Source: Dechloromonas denitrificans
GTDB taxonomy: Bacteria > Pseudomonadota > Gammaproteobacteria > Burkholderiales > Rhodocyclaceae
DNA: 64,000 bases
Direction of reading: 5' to 3'
Assembly (NCBI RefSeq): GCF_020510685.1
Contig: NZ_CP075185.1
Location: 3,658,001-3,722,000, forward strand
Under the pieces are notes generated by a model that saw only the letters and a list, made by a program, of their open reading frames with translations, did no database searches and was not told the DNA's origin. The position numbers and the translations under genes were made by a program. Positions 1-10,657 of this stretch are shown one piece after another; within the stretch, counting starts at the first letter, position 1; each line of letters opens with the position of its first letter.

Positions 1-451
1 TCGAAAGATCGACGGTGCGTTGCTGGACGTGGTCGAGCAATCGGCCCGGCGTCGCCACCAACACATCGACACCGCGGCGCAGGTTGGCGATCTGCGGATT
101 GATGCCGACCCCGCCGAAAACGGCCAGCGAGTTGATCGGCAGATGCTTGCCGTAGGTGCGCACGCTCTCCTCGACCTGGATCGCCAGTTCGCGGGTCGGC
201 GTCAGGACCAGCACGCGCGGCGTCTTGGAAACGCGGGACACCTGGGCGTTCGGGCCGGAAGTCAGGCGGTGCAGGATGGGCAGCGTGAAGCCGGCGGTCT
301 TGCCGGTGCCGGTCTGGGCCGAGGCCATCAGGTCGTGCCCGGCCATCACGGCGGGAATCGCTTGTTGCTGGATCGGGGTCGGCGTGTCGTAACCCTGCTC
401 GCTGACAGCGCGCAGGAGTTCGGCCTTAAGGCCGAGTTCGTTGAATTGCAT
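1..451 (-). CDS. rhlE: DEAD-box ATP-dependent RNA helicase, RhlE type (3' part outside window)
   Basis: Only the first 150 codons are inside the window; the gene runs off the left edge. Translation from the ATG at 451 shows the Q motif ([11 protein letters not shown]), Walker A (AQTGTGKT), motif Ia (PTRELA), GG and motif Ib (TPGRLLDHV) in helicase superfamily 2 order. The DEAD box itself would lie just beyond the edge. A CGGAG Shine-Dalgarno lies about 8 bases before the ATG. The family unwinds RNA in ribosome assembly and mRNA turnover. RhlE is favoured over DbpA/SrmB by the short N-terminus (MQFNELGL...), but the C-terminus is unseen, so the paralogue assignment is tentative. Confidence 0.85.
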   Translation of the reverse strand, partial: MQFNELGLKAELLRAVSEQGYDTPTPIQQQAIPAVMAGHDLMASAQTGTGKTAGFTLPILHRLTSGPNAQVSRVSKTPRVLVLTPTRELAIQVEESVRTYGKHLPINSLAVFGGVGINPQIANLRRGVDVLVATPGRLLDHVQQRTVDLS

Positions 452-499
452 GGAAAACTCCGGAAAATGGGAGGAACGCCGCATGAGCGGCGAAGAAAA

Positions 500-1744
500 T
501 CAGTGAATGCCTTCGATGTAGTAGTCGATACGGCCGCGTGGCGCCAAGTATTCGACTACCTCGACCGGCAGTTTGGCGGGGCTGATCGCCGCCTCGATGG
601 TGGACTCGGCCTCACTCAGGTCGAGCAACAGAGCCTCGTTGCGTGGCACGCTCGGGTCGTGCAGCATGATCAGCGGGTGCAACAGGTCGTTGCTGTTGGT
701 TTCAACGACCAAACCGATACTGCCATCGCTCAAGGTCACGAAGCAGCCGGGCGGATAAACCCCGATCTCCTTGACGAACAGTTGCAGCAGTTCCGGATCG
801 AAATTGGCCTTCTCCTGCTTGAACATGAAGGCGACCGCTTCGGACGGTGTCTTGGCAGTTGTCAGGTCGAAGGGATTGCACAGGTTATCGTAGCGGTTGG
901 CAATCGCCGCGATACGCGCCAGCCGGGGAATCTTGGCGCCAACTAGGTGGTTGGGAAAACCGTTGCCATCCCAGCGTTCGTGGTGGCAGGCGATGACATT
1001 CCTGACCGGCACCGGCAGGTCGCGAATCGCCGCCGCATACTTGATGCCGTAGCCGACATGCGCCTGGTAAAACTGTTCTTCGGACGGCGTGCGCCGTGAA
1101 TTGCGCAGCACCCGGGCCGGCACGTCGGCCTTGCCGATGTCGTGAAACATCGCCCCCAGGCCCAGCCAACGCATCTCCTCCTCGCCCAGCTTGGCCGCCT
1201 TGCCGAGCAACAGGGCGAGCACGACAACGTTCATCGCGTGATGCGCCGGGCCGGTCTCCTTGACCTTCATGTTGACCAGATGCACGGCCACGCTTTCGGC
1301 ATCGAGCAGGTGATCGACCAGACGGCCGACCGTCGACTTGGCACGCCCACAGGATTCGTTGGGGCGCGCGCCGAGATCGCGCAGAATTTCACCGATCCCC
1401 GTCGCTTCCTGCTCGAACAAGCGTTCGCAGCGGGCCAGGCCTTCGCGCTGCTGGCGCACCCGCTCGGTGCGCTCGCGTTTGGCATCGAGCATCGAATGGA
1501 GCACGGCCGACGAGAAATCGACTTCCTCACCTTCGTGGCTGTTCTTCTCCGGCAGCGGCTGGGCGGTGCTGCGTGCCGGATCCCACGCCACCGTCTTCAG
1601 ACCGAGGCTGCGCAGAACCTTGATCTGTTCTTCACTGGACAGGCGAAAACGGTTGAGCAAAAACGGATGATCGAGCCACCGCACCTCGTCGATCGAGATG
1701 AAAACGCCGGGCTGCAGGAGATCGACCGATACCGTTTGCTTCAT
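500..1744 (-). CDS. HD-GYP-like phosphodiesterase with N-terminal DUF3391-type domain
   Basis: The 414-residue protein starts with a region typical of DUF3391 (residues 1-75, KQTVSVDLLQPGVFI...). It continues into an HD-GYP fold (about 135-300): AHHA near 168, HDIGK at 201-205 and HHERWDGNGFP at 254-264. HD-GYP enzymes hydrolyse cyclic di-GMP. The usual GDGYP signature is GNGFP here, so activity is uncertain although the HD and HH metal ligands are kept. About 110 further residues follow the domain. Its ATG overlaps the metZ stop (ATGA), implying translational coupling with the upstream biosynthetic gene. The role could be signalling or a degenerate sensor. Confidence 0.85.
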   Translation of the reverse strand: MKQTVSVDLLQPGVFISIDEVRWLDHPFLLNRFRLSSEEQIKVLRSLGLKTVAWDPARSTAQPLPEKNSHEGEEVDFSSAVLHSMLDAKRERTERVRQQREGLARCERLFEQEATGIGEILRDLGARPNESCGRAKSTVGRLVDHLLDAESVAVHLVNMKVKETGPAHHAMNVVVLALLLGKAAKLGEEEMRWLGLGAMFHDIGKADVPARVLRNSRRTPSEEQFYQAHVGYGIKYAAAIRDLPVPVRNVIACHHERWDGNGFPNHLVGAKIPRLARIAAIANRYDNLCNPFDLTTAKTPSEAVAFMFKQEKANFDPELLQLFVKEIGVYPPGCFVTLSDGSIGLVVETNSNDLLHPLIMLHDPSVPRNEALLLDLSEAESTIEAAISPAKLPVEVVEYLAPRGRIDYYIEGIH

Positions 1745-2937
1745 CAGCCGATCAACGACAGGCCGCGCTCGAGATCGGCCTGCAGATCCTCCGCCGCTTC
1801 GAGACCGACGGCGATGCGCAGCAGCACTTCGCTGATGCCGGCCGCCGCCCGCGCTTCCGGAGAAATGCGGCCGTGCGTGGTCGAGGCGGGATGGGTAATG
1901 GTGGTCTTGGTATCGCCGAGGTTGGCGGTAATCGACAGCAATTTGCAGTTATCGACGACCTGCCAGGCCTGCTCGCGCGCCCCCTTCACTTCGAAGGAAA
2001 CAATCGCCCCGCCGCTCTTCTGCTGGATTTTCGCCAACTCATATTGCGGGTGCGACGGCAGGCCGGGGTAGAACACCCGGGCTACCTTGGGGTGGGCTTC
2101 CAGCCAGCTCGCCAGGCGCAGGGCGTTGGCGGCCTGCGCGTCGATGCGGATTTTCAGTGTTTCGAGACCCTTCAACAGCACCCAGGCGTTGAAGGCCGAC
2201 AGCGTCGGGCCAGCCGTGCGCAGGTACTTGAAGACTTCCTCGGTGAGTTTCTTGGCCCCGCAGACCGCGCCGCCAAGGACACGTCCCTGACCGTCGAGAA
2301 ACTTGGTCGCCGAGTGGACGACCAGGTCGGCGCCCAGTTCGAGCGGCCGTTGCAGGATCGGCGTGCAGAAGCAGTTGTCGACCGCGACCAGAATGCCCTT
2401 GCCGTGGGCAATGGCGGCCAAGGCCCGGATATCGGCGATTTCGGTCAGCGGATTGGACGGCGTTTCGAGGAAGAACAGCTTGGTTTCCGGGCGGATCGCC
2501 GCTTCCCAGGCCGCCGGATCGGTGTGCGCAACGAAGGTCGTAGTGATCCCGGTGCGCGACAGGATGTTGTTGAACAACTGCACGGTGGCGCCGAACAGGC
2601 TGTTCGAGGCAACGATGTGATCGCCCTGCTTGAGGTGCGCCAGACAAAGCGCCATGATCGCCGACATGCCGCTGGCCGTGGCGACGCAATCCTCGGCGCC
2701 TTCCAGCGCGGCGAGGCGCTCCTCGAACATGGTGACGGTCGGGTTGGAGAAACGGGCGTAAACATTGCCCTCTTCCTCGCCGGAAAAGCGCCGGGCGGCA
2801 TGCGCCGCACTGTTAAAGACGAAGCTCGAGGTCAGGTACAGGGCTTCGGAATGCTCGCCGAACTGGCTGCGCTCCTGGCCGGCACGGACGGCCAGGGTTT
2901 CCGGGCGATAGGCGGCGTCCTGGTCGAATGCGCTCAT
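1744..2937 (-). CDS. metZ: O-succinylhomoserine sulfhydrylase
   Basis: This 397-residue PLP enzyme of the Cys/Met metabolism family condenses O-succinylhomoserine with sulfide to give homocysteine in methionine synthesis. The PLP lysine is K212 in SATKFLDGQGRV, and the family motifs TASGMSAI (87-94), ETPSNPL (158-164) and DNCFCTP (187-193) are present. Length and the close spacing after purF fit MetZ of beta- and gammaproteobacteria. MetZ is preferred over cystathionine gamma-synthase because of the purF-metZ context. The ATG at 2937 overlaps the end of purF, so the two are probably co-transcribed and coupled. Confidence 0.93.
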   Translation of the reverse strand: MSAFDQDAAYRPETLAVRAGQERSQFGEHSEALYLTSSFVFNSAAHAARRFSGEEEGNVYARFSNPTVTMFEERLAALEGAEDCVATASGMSAIMALCLAHLKQGDHIVASNSLFGATVQLFNNILSRTGITTTFVAHTDPAAWEAAIRPETKLFFLETPSNPLTEIADIRALAAIAHGKGILVAVDNCFCTPILQRPLELGADLVVHSATKFLDGQGRVLGGAVCGAKKLTEEVFKYLRTAGPTLSAFNAWVLLKGLETLKIRIDAQAANALRLASWLEAHPKVARVFYPGLPSHPQYELAKIQQKSGGAIVSFEVKGAREQAWQVVDNCKLLSITANLGDTKTTITHPASTTHGRISPEARAAAGISEVLLRIAVGLEAAEDLQADLERGLSLIG

Positions 2938-4475
2938 CAGTCCTGGGCCTCCGAAGCCAATTGCAGCACCAGTTGCTGGGCGGCATTGCCATCGCCATCA
3001 TCGTCGTTCTTGCCCGCCTTGCCGCCGCGCTTGCCTTCGACGGCATCGAGGTAGTACTCGTCGATATCGCCGGTGATGTAGCAACCATCGAAACAGGAGG
3101 CATCGAACAAGGTCAGGTCGGCACGCAGCTTGGTCACCGAATCCTTCAACGCGTCGAGATCCTGATAGACCAGCGCATCGGCCCCGATTTCGCGGGCGAT
3201 GCCCTCGCCATCACGGCCGGTGGCAATCAGTTCGGAGCGGGTCGGCATGTCGATACCGTAAACATTCGGGAAGCGCACCGGAGGTGCCGCGGAAGCGAAA
3301 TAAACCTTGGTCGCCCCGGCCGCCCGGGCCATTTCAACGATTTCCCGGCTGGTCGTCCCGCGGACGATGGAATCATCCACCAGCAGCACGCGCTTGCCCT
3401 TGAATTCCTGGCCCACGGTATTGAGCTTCTGACGCACCGATTTCTTGCGCATCGACTGCCCGGGCATGATGAAGGTCCGGCCGACGTAGCGGTTCTTGAC
3501 GAACCCTTCGCGGAACGGGATGCCCAACGCCTGCGCCAGCTGCATGGCCGACGGCCGGCTGGAGTCGGGAATCGGAATGACGACGTCGATGTCCTCGACC
3601 GGAATGTGCTTCTTGACCTTTTCGGCGAGCGCTTCGCCCATGGCCAGACGGGCTTCGTAAACGGAAACGCCGTCGATGACCGAATCCGGCCGGGCCAGAT
3701 AGACATATTCGAAAATACACGGCGCGTAGATCGGCTGTTGCGCGCACTGGCGGCTGTACAGCTGATGATCGAGACTGACGAACACCGCCTCGCCCGGCTC
3801 GATATCGCGGACCATCTCGAAGCCCAGCGTATCCAGGGCCACCGATTCGGAAGCGATCAGATACTCCGTTCCCTCGGGCGTCTGGTTCTGACCATACACC
3901 AGCGGCCGGATGCCGTACGGGTCGCGAAAAGCGAGCAAGCCGTAACCGGCAATCAGGGCGACCACGGCGTAGGCGCCGCGGCAACGGCGGTGCACCCCGG
4001 CGACCGCCTGGAAAATGCTGTCGACATCCAGCTCATAGCCGTGCGAAGCCGATTGCAGCTCATGCGCCAGCACATTGAGCAGGACTTCGGAGTCGGAATT
4101 GGTGTTGATGTGCCGGCGATCGAGACGGAACATCTCGCCCTTCAACTGCTCGGCATTGGTCAGGTTGCCGTTGTGACCGAGCACGATGCCGAACGGCGAA
4201 TTGACGTAGAACGGCTGGGCTTCGGCAAAGTTGTAGGCCGAACCGGCGGTCGGGTAGCGGACGTGGCCGATACCCCAGTTGCCGGGCAGAGCCCGCATGT
4301 TGCGCGTGCGAAAAACGTCGCGCACCAACCCCGGCCCCTTGTGCAGGTTGAAGGTATTGCCTTCCGCGGTAGCAATCCCGGCCGCATCCTGTCCGCGATG
4401 CTGAAGCACCATCAGACCGTCGTAAAGCAACTGGTTGACCGGCGATGTCGCCACCACACCTAAAATCCCGCACAT
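2937..4475 (-). CDS. purF: Amidophosphoribosyltransferase
   Basis: The protein has 512 residues and performs the first committed step of purine synthesis, glutamine + PRPP to phosphoribosylamine. It begins MCGILGVV, so after Met removal Cys is the N-terminal nucleophile of the class II glutamine amidotransferase domain (about 2-235; [19 protein letters not shown]). The phosphoribosyltransferase domain follows with the PRPP loop [13 protein letters not shown] near 362-374. It lies 14 bp after cvpA, in the classic cvpA-purF pair. The tail after residue 480 is rich in Gly/Lys/Asp, common for this family. Confidence 0.96.
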   Translation of the reverse strand: MCGILGVVATSPVNQLLYDGLMVLQHRGQDAAGIATAEGNTFNLHKGPGLVRDVFRTRNMRALPGNWGIGHVRYPTAGSAYNFAEAQPFYVNSPFGIVLGHNGNLTNAEQLKGEMFRLDRRHINTNSDSEVLLNVLAHELQSASHGYELDVDSIFQAVAGVHRRCRGAYAVVALIAGYGLLAFRDPYGIRPLVYGQNQTPEGTEYLIASESVALDTLGFEMVRDIEPGEAVFVSLDHQLYSRQCAQQPIYAPCIFEYVYLARPDSVIDGVSVYEARLAMGEALAEKVKKHIPVEDIDVVIPIPDSSRPSAMQLAQALGIPFREGFVKNRYVGRTFIMPGQSMRKKSVRQKLNTVGQEFKGKRVLLVDDSIVRGTTSREIVEMARAAGATKVYFASAAPPVRFPNVYGIDMPTRSELIATGRDGEGIAREIGADALVYQDLDALKDSVTKLRADLTLFDASCFDGCYITGDIDEYYLDAVEGKRGGKAGKNDDDGDGNAAQQLVLQLASEAQD

Positions 4476-4489
4476 AGTTTTTTTCCTGC

Positions 4490-4981
4490 CTAACTAAATC
4501 GAATTCGTTTTGCCAAATCGTCCGGCAACCATTGTCTGGCCACCAAAACCGCTGTTTCCAACGGCGGCGAAAGCGTCGCTTCGCGCCACCATGACTGCTT
4601 CGGAGCGGCGGTCATGCCACCCAGGCCAACCAGCACCATGGTGACCAGCACGCCCCGCACCAAACCAAAAATCATTCCCAACAAACGGTCCGACAGGCTC
4701 AAGCCAAGCGCCTTGACCATGCTGCTCACTGCCCAGCGGACCAGCGCCATCGCCAGCAACACGCCGACAAAAATCAATACACAACCGGCCAGCGTCCGCA
4801 CCGATGGGTCGGCGATGCCGGTGAACACGGTCTGCCCGGCCGGGCTACCGAACTCGACGGCGGCAAACACGCCAAGCACCCAGGCGCCCAGCGCAATCAC
4901 CTCGCCAACCACGCCGCGCCACAGCCCGAAGAGCAGCGACAAGCTGATGATGCCGATCACGACATAATCGAACGTCGTCAT
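4490..4981 (-). CDS. cvpA: CvpA family inner-membrane protein
   Basis: The 163-residue protein has four hydrophobic segments (about 5-23, 28-48, 64-88 and 100-122) and the typical opening [27 protein letters not shown]. CvpA was named for colicin V production; its exact biochemical role is unsettled, with links to envelope stress. It sits directly upstream of purF, as in many proteobacteria. Its start overlaps the end of the SPOR gene (4978-4981, ATGA), implying translational coupling. Confidence 0.93.
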   Translation of the reverse strand: MTTFDYVVIGIISLSLLFGLWRGVVGEVIALGAWVLGVFAAVEFGSPAGQTVFTGIADPSVRTLAGCVLIFVGVLLAMALVRWAVSSMVKALGLSLSDRLLGMIFGLVRGVLVTMVLVGLGGMTAAPKQSWWREATLSPPLETAVLVARQWLPDDLAKRIRFS

Positions 4982-5715
4982 TGTTTTGCTGCAACAACCC
5001 CGGAAACGCCGATACGCTGCATCTTCGCCGCCGCCGCCTCAGCCGCTTCCCGACTGGCAAAAGGCCCGGCCCGGACGCGGATTTTCTTGCCCTGCGGCGT
5101 ATCGAGCGGCTCGCTGAAGACCTTGATGCCCTGCTCGCTCAGCTTGGCTTTCAGGTTTTTGACATTCGCTTCGTTGGAAAATGCCCCGATCAACACTAAA
5201 AATTCTCCGCCCTTGGCCGCCGGCTTGGCCTCGGCACCCTGTCCGGCAAGAATCGCCGCGGCTCGCTTGGCATCGTCATTCTTGACCACCGGCTTTTCGA
5301 CGGGTTTGTCCGCCGCTTTGGCAGCCGGTTTGTCCACCGGTTTCTCGGGCGTCTTGGCAACCGGCTTCTCGGGAGCCTTCTCGGGCTTGACGACGGGCTT
5401 CTCAACAGCCTTGTCGGCCGGCGCTTCCTTGACCACTTCGACGACGCGAGCGCTCGGCGCCACCGCAGCCTTGGGCTCCGGCACTTCGGCCGGCGGCTTG
5501 GCTGCCGTGTCGACGGGTGCGACAGCGAATTTCGGGGCAAACGGCTTCTCGTCCTGGCCGGGAATGCGAATCTCCACATCCTGCACGACCTGCCGCGGTT
5601 CGTTATCCATCACCAGCGGCAGCACGATGGCCACCACCGAAACGAAGGCGACCGCACCCACCAGCCGGCGACGGGCGCGCTTTTTGAGTTGCAACTGGGT
5701 ATCGTTGTCTGCCAT
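4978..5715 (-). CDS. SPOR-domain protein, DedD-like
   Basis: The 245-residue protein has a basic cytoplasmic N-terminus (KKRARRR), one membrane span (about 18-36) and a long Ala/Lys/Pro/Glu-rich linker with PEKPV/DKPAAK-like repeats (about 80-160). A C-terminal SPOR domain (about 166-245, FLVLIGAFSNEANVKNLKAKL...) follows. SPOR domains bind denuded septal peptidoglycan, and DedD assists cell division. The folC-dedD-cvpA-purF order matches E. coli, supporting a DedD role. The repetitive linker is low complexity, so homology can be judged only at the ends. Confidence 0.85.
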   Translation of the reverse strand: MADNDTQLQLKKRARRRLVGAVAFVSVVAIVLPLVMDNEPRQVVQDVEIRIPGQDEKPFAPKFAVAPVDTAAKPPAEVPEPKAAVAPSARVVEVVKEAPADKAVEKPVVKPEKAPEKPVAKTPEKPVDKPAAKAADKPVEKPVVKNDDAKRAAAILAGQGAEAKPAAKGGEFLVLIGAFSNEANVKNLKAKLSEQGIKVFSEPLDTPQGKKIRVRAGPFASREAAEAAAAKMQRIGVSGVVAAKQ

Positions 5716-5718
5716 GTA

Positions 5719-7029
5719 CTAGGGTTTCTTCCGCAACGCTTGAAGCGCTCCGGCTACCGTGTAGAACGAACCAAAGGCCAGGATTCTATCACTTTCGGCG
5801 GCCCCTCCCTTCGCTGCCTGCATTGCCGCAGCGGGTGAGGCATGGCAGACGATCTCACCGCCCAGACCGGCATCGACGATGACGGCGGCCAGGGTTTCGG
5901 CTGTTGCGCCGCGCGGGCCGGGCAAAGTCGCCAGATGCCAGATGTCAATCTTGCCCTTCAAAGGCAGCAAAGCCCCGACGATATCCTTGTCCTTGAGCAT
6001 CCCGAGCACGGCATGGGTGCTATTGAAGAAGCCCATATTCGCCAGATTGTCGGCCAGCACCTTGATCGCCTGCGGGTTGTGGCCGACATCGAGGACGATG
6101 GCCGGCTTGCCCGGCAGCACCTGAAAGCGGCCGGTCAGTTCGGTTTCGATCAGGCCGGGACGAATCGCCTGCATGGTCACCGGCAACCGGTCGACCAGCG
6201 CTTCGAGCGCGGCCAGCGCTACTGCCGCGTTGTACAGCTGGGTCGGTCCACGCAGGCCGGGATAGGCCAGCGAGCGCTTCAGCAACCGCTCGCCGGAGCG
6301 ACACCACCAGCGCCATTGCAGGCGGTTTTCACCGCTGTCGGCCGGCGGACGCTCGAAACCGAAATCGCGGCCGATCAAGCGCAAGTCGGCGCCGATCGTC
6401 GCTGCGTGGTCAAGCAGGCTGTGCGGCGGCTGCGGATCGGCGCAGAAAGCCGGCTTGCCGGAGCGGTAGATTCCGGCTTTTTCAAAACCAATGCGCTCGC
6501 GATCCGGCCCCAGCCAGTCGGTGTGATCGAGGGCCACCGTGGTGACGATGGAGACATCCGGCTCGTAGGCATTGACCGCATCCAGTCGTCCGCCCAGACC
6601 GACTTCCAGGATGGCAGCTTCGACGCCGGCGGCGGCAAACACTTCCCAGGCGGCCAGCGTCCCGAATTCGAAGTAGGTCAGCGCGACACTGCCGGCTTGC
6701 TGGCGCGCCGCTTCGACGCGAGCGAAGGCGGCACACAGCGCCTCATCGGCAACCGGCCGACCGTTCAGGCGAACCCGCTCGTTGTAGGCCAGCAGGTGCG
6801 GCGAGGTATAACAACCGACCTTGTAGCCGGCACGGTCGATGATGTTTTCCAGATAGGCGCAGGTCGAGCCCTTGCCATTGGTGCCCCCGACGACGATGAC
6901 CGGGCAATGCTGGGTCTGGCCGAGGGCCGCCTTGACGAGACGAATCCGATCCAGACCCAGCTCGATACCGGCCTGACCTTTCGGATGCAGGCCTTCGAGA
7001 TGGAGCAGCCAGTCGTCGAGCGTCTTCAA
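5719..7029 (-). CDS. folC: Bifunctional dihydrofolate synthase / folylpolyglutamate synthase
   Basis: The 436-residue Mur-ligase-like enzyme adds glutamate to dihydropteroate and then to folates. The ATP loop is [13 protein letters not shown] (48-60). Further Mur-type elements are [28 protein letters not shown] and the C-terminal LDVGHNPQA. It overlaps accD by 4 bp (7026-7029), and the SPOR gene begins 3 bp after its stop, so it belongs in the accD-folC-SPOR-cvpA-purF transcription unit. Confidence 0.95.
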   Translation of the reverse strand: MKTLDDWLLHLEGLHPKGQAGIELGLDRIRLVKAALGQTQHCPVIVVGGTNGKGSTCAYLENIIDRAGYKVGCYTSPHLLAYNERVRLNGRPVADEALCAAFARVEAARQQAGSVALTYFEFGTLAAWEVFAAAGVEAAILEVGLGGRLDAVNAYEPDVSIVTTVALDHTDWLGPDRERIGFEKAGIYRSGKPAFCADPQPPHSLLDHAATIGADLRLIGRDFGFERPPADSGENRLQWRWWCRSGERLLKRSLAYPGLRGPTQLYNAAVALAALEALVDRLPVTMQAIRPGLIETELTGRFQVLPGKPAIVLDVGHNPQAIKVLADNLANMGFFNSTHAVLGMLKDKDIVGALLPLKGKIDIWHLATLPGPRGATAETLAAVIVDAGLGGEIVCHASPAAAMQAAKGGAAESDRILAFGSFYTVAGALQALRKKP

Positions 7030-7895
7030 GCGGCAGCCGGCAATTTTTGCAACAGTGCCAGAACGCGCGCCACCTGATCGCGCATTTCGCGACGGTCGAC
7101 AATCATGTCGATGGCGCCCTTTTCCATAATGAATTCGGAGCGCTGGAAGCCTTCCGGCAAGGTTTCGCGCACCGTCTGCTCGATGACGCGCGGGCCGGCA
7201 AAGCCGATCAGCGCCTTCGGTTCGGCGATGACCACGTCACCGACAAAGGCGAAGGAGGCCGAAACGCCGCCCATGGTCGGATCGGTCAGGATCGAGATGA
7301 AGGGCAGGCCGGCTTGCGAGAGCTTGGTCAGCGAGGCCGTCGTCTTGGCCATCTGCATCAGCGAAAACAGGCCTTCCTGCATGCGCGCACCGCCGGAAGC
7401 GGTAATGCAGATGAAGGGCATTTTCTGCTCGACCGCGACCTGGACGCCACGCACGAAGCGCTCGCCGAGCACGGAACCCATCGAGCCGCCCATGAACTGG
7501 AACTCGAAAGCGGCGGCAACGACCGGCATGGTCTTGATCGCCCCTTGCAGGCAAACCAGGGAATCGCTCTCGCCGGTCGCCTCGTTGGCTTCCATCAGAC
7601 GATCCGGGTAGCGCTTCGAGTCCTTGAACTTCAGGGTGTCGACTGGCACGACTTCGGCGCCGATCTCGAAACGGCCTTCCGGATCAAGCAGCAGATCGAG
7701 ACGCTGACGGGCATTCAGGCGATTGTGGTGGCCGCACTTGGGACAGACCTGGAGATTGTTTTCCAGATCGGTCGCGTACAACACAGCCTCGCACGACGGG
7801 CATTTGCTCCACAGGCCTTCGGGCAGCGAACCGCGGCGCTGAACGCCCTGTTCGCGCTTGATCTTGGGGGGAAGAAGCTTGGTCAGCCAACTCAT
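7026..7895 (-). CDS. accD: Acetyl-CoA carboxylase carboxyltransferase subunit beta
   Basis: The 289-residue subunit forms the carboxyltransferase with AccA (encoded at 54181-55149 here) and makes malonyl-CoA for fatty acid synthesis. The zinc ribbon has Cys32, Cys35, Cys51 and Cys54 (CPSC ... CPKC). The crotonase-like core contains [10 protein letters not shown] and the [10 protein letters not shown] segment. Start and stop overlap trpA and folC by 4 bp each, so translation is probably coupled along the operon. Confidence 0.96.
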   Translation of the reverse strand: MSWLTKLLPPKIKREQGVQRRGSLPEGLWSKCPSCEAVLYATDLENNLQVCPKCGHHNRLNARQRLDLLLDPEGRFEIGAEVVPVDTLKFKDSKRYPDRLMEANEATGESDSLVCLQGAIKTMPVVAAAFEFQFMGGSMGSVLGERFVRGVQVAVEQKMPFICITASGGARMQEGLFSLMQMAKTTASLTKLSQAGLPFISILTDPTMGGVSASFAFVGDVVIAEPKALIGFAGPRVIEQTVRETLPEGFQRSEFIMEKGAIDMIVDRREMRDQVARVLALLQKLPAAA

Positions 7896-8698
7896 TGTTT
7901 CACCTCATCGACACCCCGACGAATATCCGCGACCAGTGCTTTCACATTGGCACAGGCGGTTTCGGCGGTGGATTTTTCAATTTCTTCAATAATCCGGCTG
8001 CCGACCACGACAGCATCGGCAATACGGGCAATACGGGCAGCGGTCGACGCGTCACGAATGCCGAAACCGACGCCAACCGGCAGGCCGGTCTTTTCCCGAA
8101 TCAGCGGCAGCCGTTCGGCGACTGCCTCGATATTCAGATTTCCCGCCCCGGTCACCCCGGCCAGCGAGACGTAGTAAACGTAACCACTGGCCACGGCGGC
8201 GACCTGCTCGATGCGCGCAGCAGTCGAGGTCGGGGCGAGCAGGAAAATCGGATCCATGCCGTGCGCCTTCATCGTCGCGCCGAAGCTGGCCGCCTCTTCC
8301 GGCGGGTAATCGACGACCAGCACGCCATCGACGCCGGCCTGTGCGGCGTTGACCGCAAATTTTTCCAGGCCCATCGCCTCGATCGGATTGGCATAGCCCA
8401 TCAGCACTACCGGCGTCTTGCCATCGGTCGCCCGGAAGGCAACCACCAGTTCGAGCACCTTGCGCAGGCTCATGCCCTTGGCCAGAGCACGTTCGGAGGC
8501 ACGCTGGATGGTCGGACCGTCGGCCATCGGGTCGGAAAACGGCACGCCGAGCTCGATGACATCGGCGCCGGCGTCGACCAGGGTGTGCATCAGCGGCAGG
8601 GTCAGCGCAGCGTCGGGATCCCCGGCGGTGATGAAGGGAATCAGCGCCTTGCGGCCTTCGCCGGCGAGGCGTTCAAAAGTGGATTTGATGCGCGACAT
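7892..8698 (-). CDS. trpA: Tryptophan synthase alpha subunit
   Basis: The 268-residue TIM-barrel enzyme cleaves indole-3-glycerol phosphate to indole, which is channelled to TrpB. The catalytic acids are visible as Glu49 (VIELGVPF) and Asp60 (DPMADGP). The phosphate loop [11 protein letters not shown] is near the C-terminal third. Its start touches the trpB stop at 8698 and its end overlaps accD, a common trpB-trpA-accD arrangement. Confidence 0.96.
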   Translation of the reverse strand: MSRIKSTFERLAGEGRKALIPFITAGDPDAALTLPLMHTLVDAGADVIELGVPFSDPMADGPTIQRASERALAKGMSLRKVLELVVAFRATDGKTPVVLMGYANPIEAMGLEKFAVNAAQAGVDGVLVVDYPPEEAASFGATMKAHGMDPIFLLAPTSTAARIEQVAAVASGYVYYVSLAGVTGAGNLNIEAVAERLPLIREKTGLPVGVGFGIRDASTAARIARIADAVVVGSRIIEEIEKSTAETACANVKALVADIRRGVDEVKQ

Positions 8699-9903
8699 CA
8701 GAAAGTGATCCCGGATTTCTCGGCCACGGTGTGCATGTCCTTGTCACCCCGACCGGAGAGGTTGACCAGCAGAATTTTGTCCTTGGCCATGCTCGGTGCC
8801 AGCTTGGCAGCATAGGCCAGTGCATGGCTCGATTCGAGCGCCGGGATGATGCCTTCGATGCGGCACAGGGTATGGAAGGCGGCGAGCGCCTCGCTGTCGG
8901 TCACCGTCACGTATTCGGCGCGGTGGATATCCTTCAGCCAGGCATGCTCGGGGCCGACACCGGGATAGTCGAGACCGGCCGAGATCGAGTGGGTTTCGAT
9001 AATCTGACCATCCTCGTCCTGCAGCAGGTAGGTGCGGTTGCCGTGCAGCACGCCAGGCACTCCCTCGGTCAACGAAGCCGAGTGGCGCCCGGTTTCGATC
9101 CCCTCACCAGCTGCCTCGACGCCGATCAGGCGGACACCATCGACGGGAATATACGGATAGAAAATACCCATCGCGTTGGAGCCGCCACCGACGCAGGCAA
9201 TCACCGCATCCGGCTGACGCCCGGCCATTTCCGGCATCTGCGTCAGACATTCCTCGCCGATGATCTTCTGGAAATCGCGGACCAGCATTGGGTAGGGGTG
9301 CGGGCCGGCCACCGTGCCGATGATGTAGAAGGTGTTGGCGATGTTGGTCACCCAGTCGCGCATCGCTTCGTTCAGCGCATCCTTCAGCGTCTTCGAGCCG
9401 CTTTCCACCGGCACCACCGTCGCACCGAGCAGTTTCATGCGATAGACGTTGGCGGCCTGGCGCTTGACGTCCTCGCTGCCCATATAGACCACGCATTCCA
9501 TGCCGTAGCGGGCGGCGACGGTCGCCGTCGCGACACCATGCTGGCCGGCGCCGGTTTCGGCGATGACCCGCGGCTTGCCCATACGGCGAGCCAGCATGGC
9601 CTGGCCGATACAGTTGTTTACCTTGTGGGCACCGGTGTGATTGAGGTCTTCGCGCTTCAGATAGATCTGCGCGCCGCCGAGCATCTCCGACCAGCGCTTG
9701 GCGTGGTAGATCGGCGACGGACGGCCGACGAAATGCTTGAGTTCGTACTCGTACTCGGCACGAAAAGCGGGATCGGCCTGCGCCTCGGCATAGGCCGCTT
9801 TCAGTTCATCAAGCGCGCCGAACAGGGTTTCGGCAACGAAGACGCCACCATAAGGACCAAAATGGCCACTGGCGTCGGGAAAGTTATACGGGCTATGGGA
9901 CAT
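8698..9903 (-). CDS. trpB: Tryptophan synthase beta subunit
   Basis: The 401-residue PLP enzyme condenses indole with serine. The PLP lysine is K94 in HTGAHKVNN, and the glycine-rich phosphate-binding loop is VGGGSNAMG. The ATG at 9903 is chosen because AAGGAG lies 7 bases upstream and the protein then begins [10 protein letters not shown] as in the family. The open frame continues to 10170, but that extension has a non-protein composition and overlaps trpF in another frame. A 118-bp gap separates it from trpF, longer than other gaps in this operon. Confidence 0.96.
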   Translation of the reverse strand: MSHSPYNFPDASGHFGPYGGVFVAETLFGALDELKAAYAEAQADPAFRAEYEYELKHFVGRPSPIYHAKRWSEMLGGAQIYLKREDLNHTGAHKVNNCIGQAMLARRMGKPRVIAETGAGQHGVATATVAARYGMECVVYMGSEDVKRQAANVYRMKLLGATVVPVESGSKTLKDALNEAMRDWVTNIANTFYIIGTVAGPHPYPMLVRDFQKIIGEECLTQMPEMAGRQPDAVIACVGGGSNAMGIFYPYIPVDGVRLIGVEAAGEGIETGRHSASLTEGVPGVLHGNRTYLLQDEDGQIIETHSISAGLDYPGVGPEHAWLKDIHRAEYVTVTDSEALAAFHTLCRIEGIIPALESSHALAYAAKLAPSMAKDKILLVNLSGRGDKDMHTVAEKSGITF

Positions 9904-10021
9904 GGCAAAACTCCTTGGAAAATTGGACGAAAAAGAACGACCGTCCGACTTCAAGGATGATTCGCCAGATGGTGCCGCCAACAGGTTCGGGTGAGCCCAC
10001 CCGCCGATTCCCGCATATTCC

Positions 10022-10657
10022 CTACCCTTCGTTAACTGCCACGTCCGCCGCGCGCACGGCGGCGACGAAGGCAGCGATTTTCGCGTGATCCTTGATGCCC
10101 TTGCCCATTTCCACTCCGGACGAAACATCCACTGCCGCCGGATGCACACGCCGCACGGCATCGCCGACATTCTCGGCGGTCAACCCGCCGGAGAGTACCA
10201 GAAAGCCCGGCAAGCCTGACGGGATCAGCGTCCAGTCGAAAACATGACCGCCACCGCCGTAACCTTCGACGAAGGCGTCGAGCAGCAAACCGCGACTCTC
10301 GGGAAACGAGCCGGAGAATTCTACCAGATCGAGTCCCGGCCTCACCCGCGCCGCCCGCAGATAGGGCTGGGCGAACTGGCGGCAATAGGCGGGATCCTCG
10401 TCGCCGTGAAACTGCAGCAGGCTGATCGGCACCTGCCGGCAGACGCTGCGCACGGTTTCCGCTGTTTCATTGACGAACAGGCCAACGACATCGACGAACG
10501 GCGGAATCCGCTTGACCAGCTCAGCCGCCTGCTGCGGCGTTACGTAACGCGGGCTGGGCGGATAGAAGACGAAGCCGAGCGCATCGGCCCCGGCGGCTAC
10601 CGCCGCATCGACATCTTCGGCGCGGGTCAGACCGCAAATCTTGATTCGCGTCTTCAC
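10022..10657 (-). CDS. trpF: Phosphoribosylanthranilate isomerase
   Basis: The 211-residue TIM-barrel enzyme isomerises N-(5'-phosphoribosyl)anthranilate in tryptophan synthesis. The catalytic Cys lies in [11 protein letters not shown], and the C-terminal [18 protein letters not shown] segment is the phosphate-binding signature. It is a stand-alone gene, not fused to trpC, and overlaps truA by 4 bp, matching the truA-trpF-trpB order of betaproteobacteria. Confidence 0.95.
   Translation of the reverse strand: MKTRIKICGLTRAEDVDAAVAAGADALGFVFYPPSPRYVTPQQAAELVKRIPPFVDVVGLFVNETAETVRSVCRQVPISLLQFHGDEDPAYCRQFAQPYLRAARVRPGLDLVEFSGSFPESRGLLLDAFVEGYGGGGHVFDWTLIPSGLPGFLVLSGGLTAENVGDAVRRVHPAAVDVSSGVEMGKGIKDHAKIAAFVAAVRAADVAVNEG

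Noticed and set aside
9904..10170. N-terminal extension of trpB
   Set aside because: Extension is Arg/Ser-rich, overlaps trpF out of frame, and an ideal ribosome site marks the ATG at 9903.
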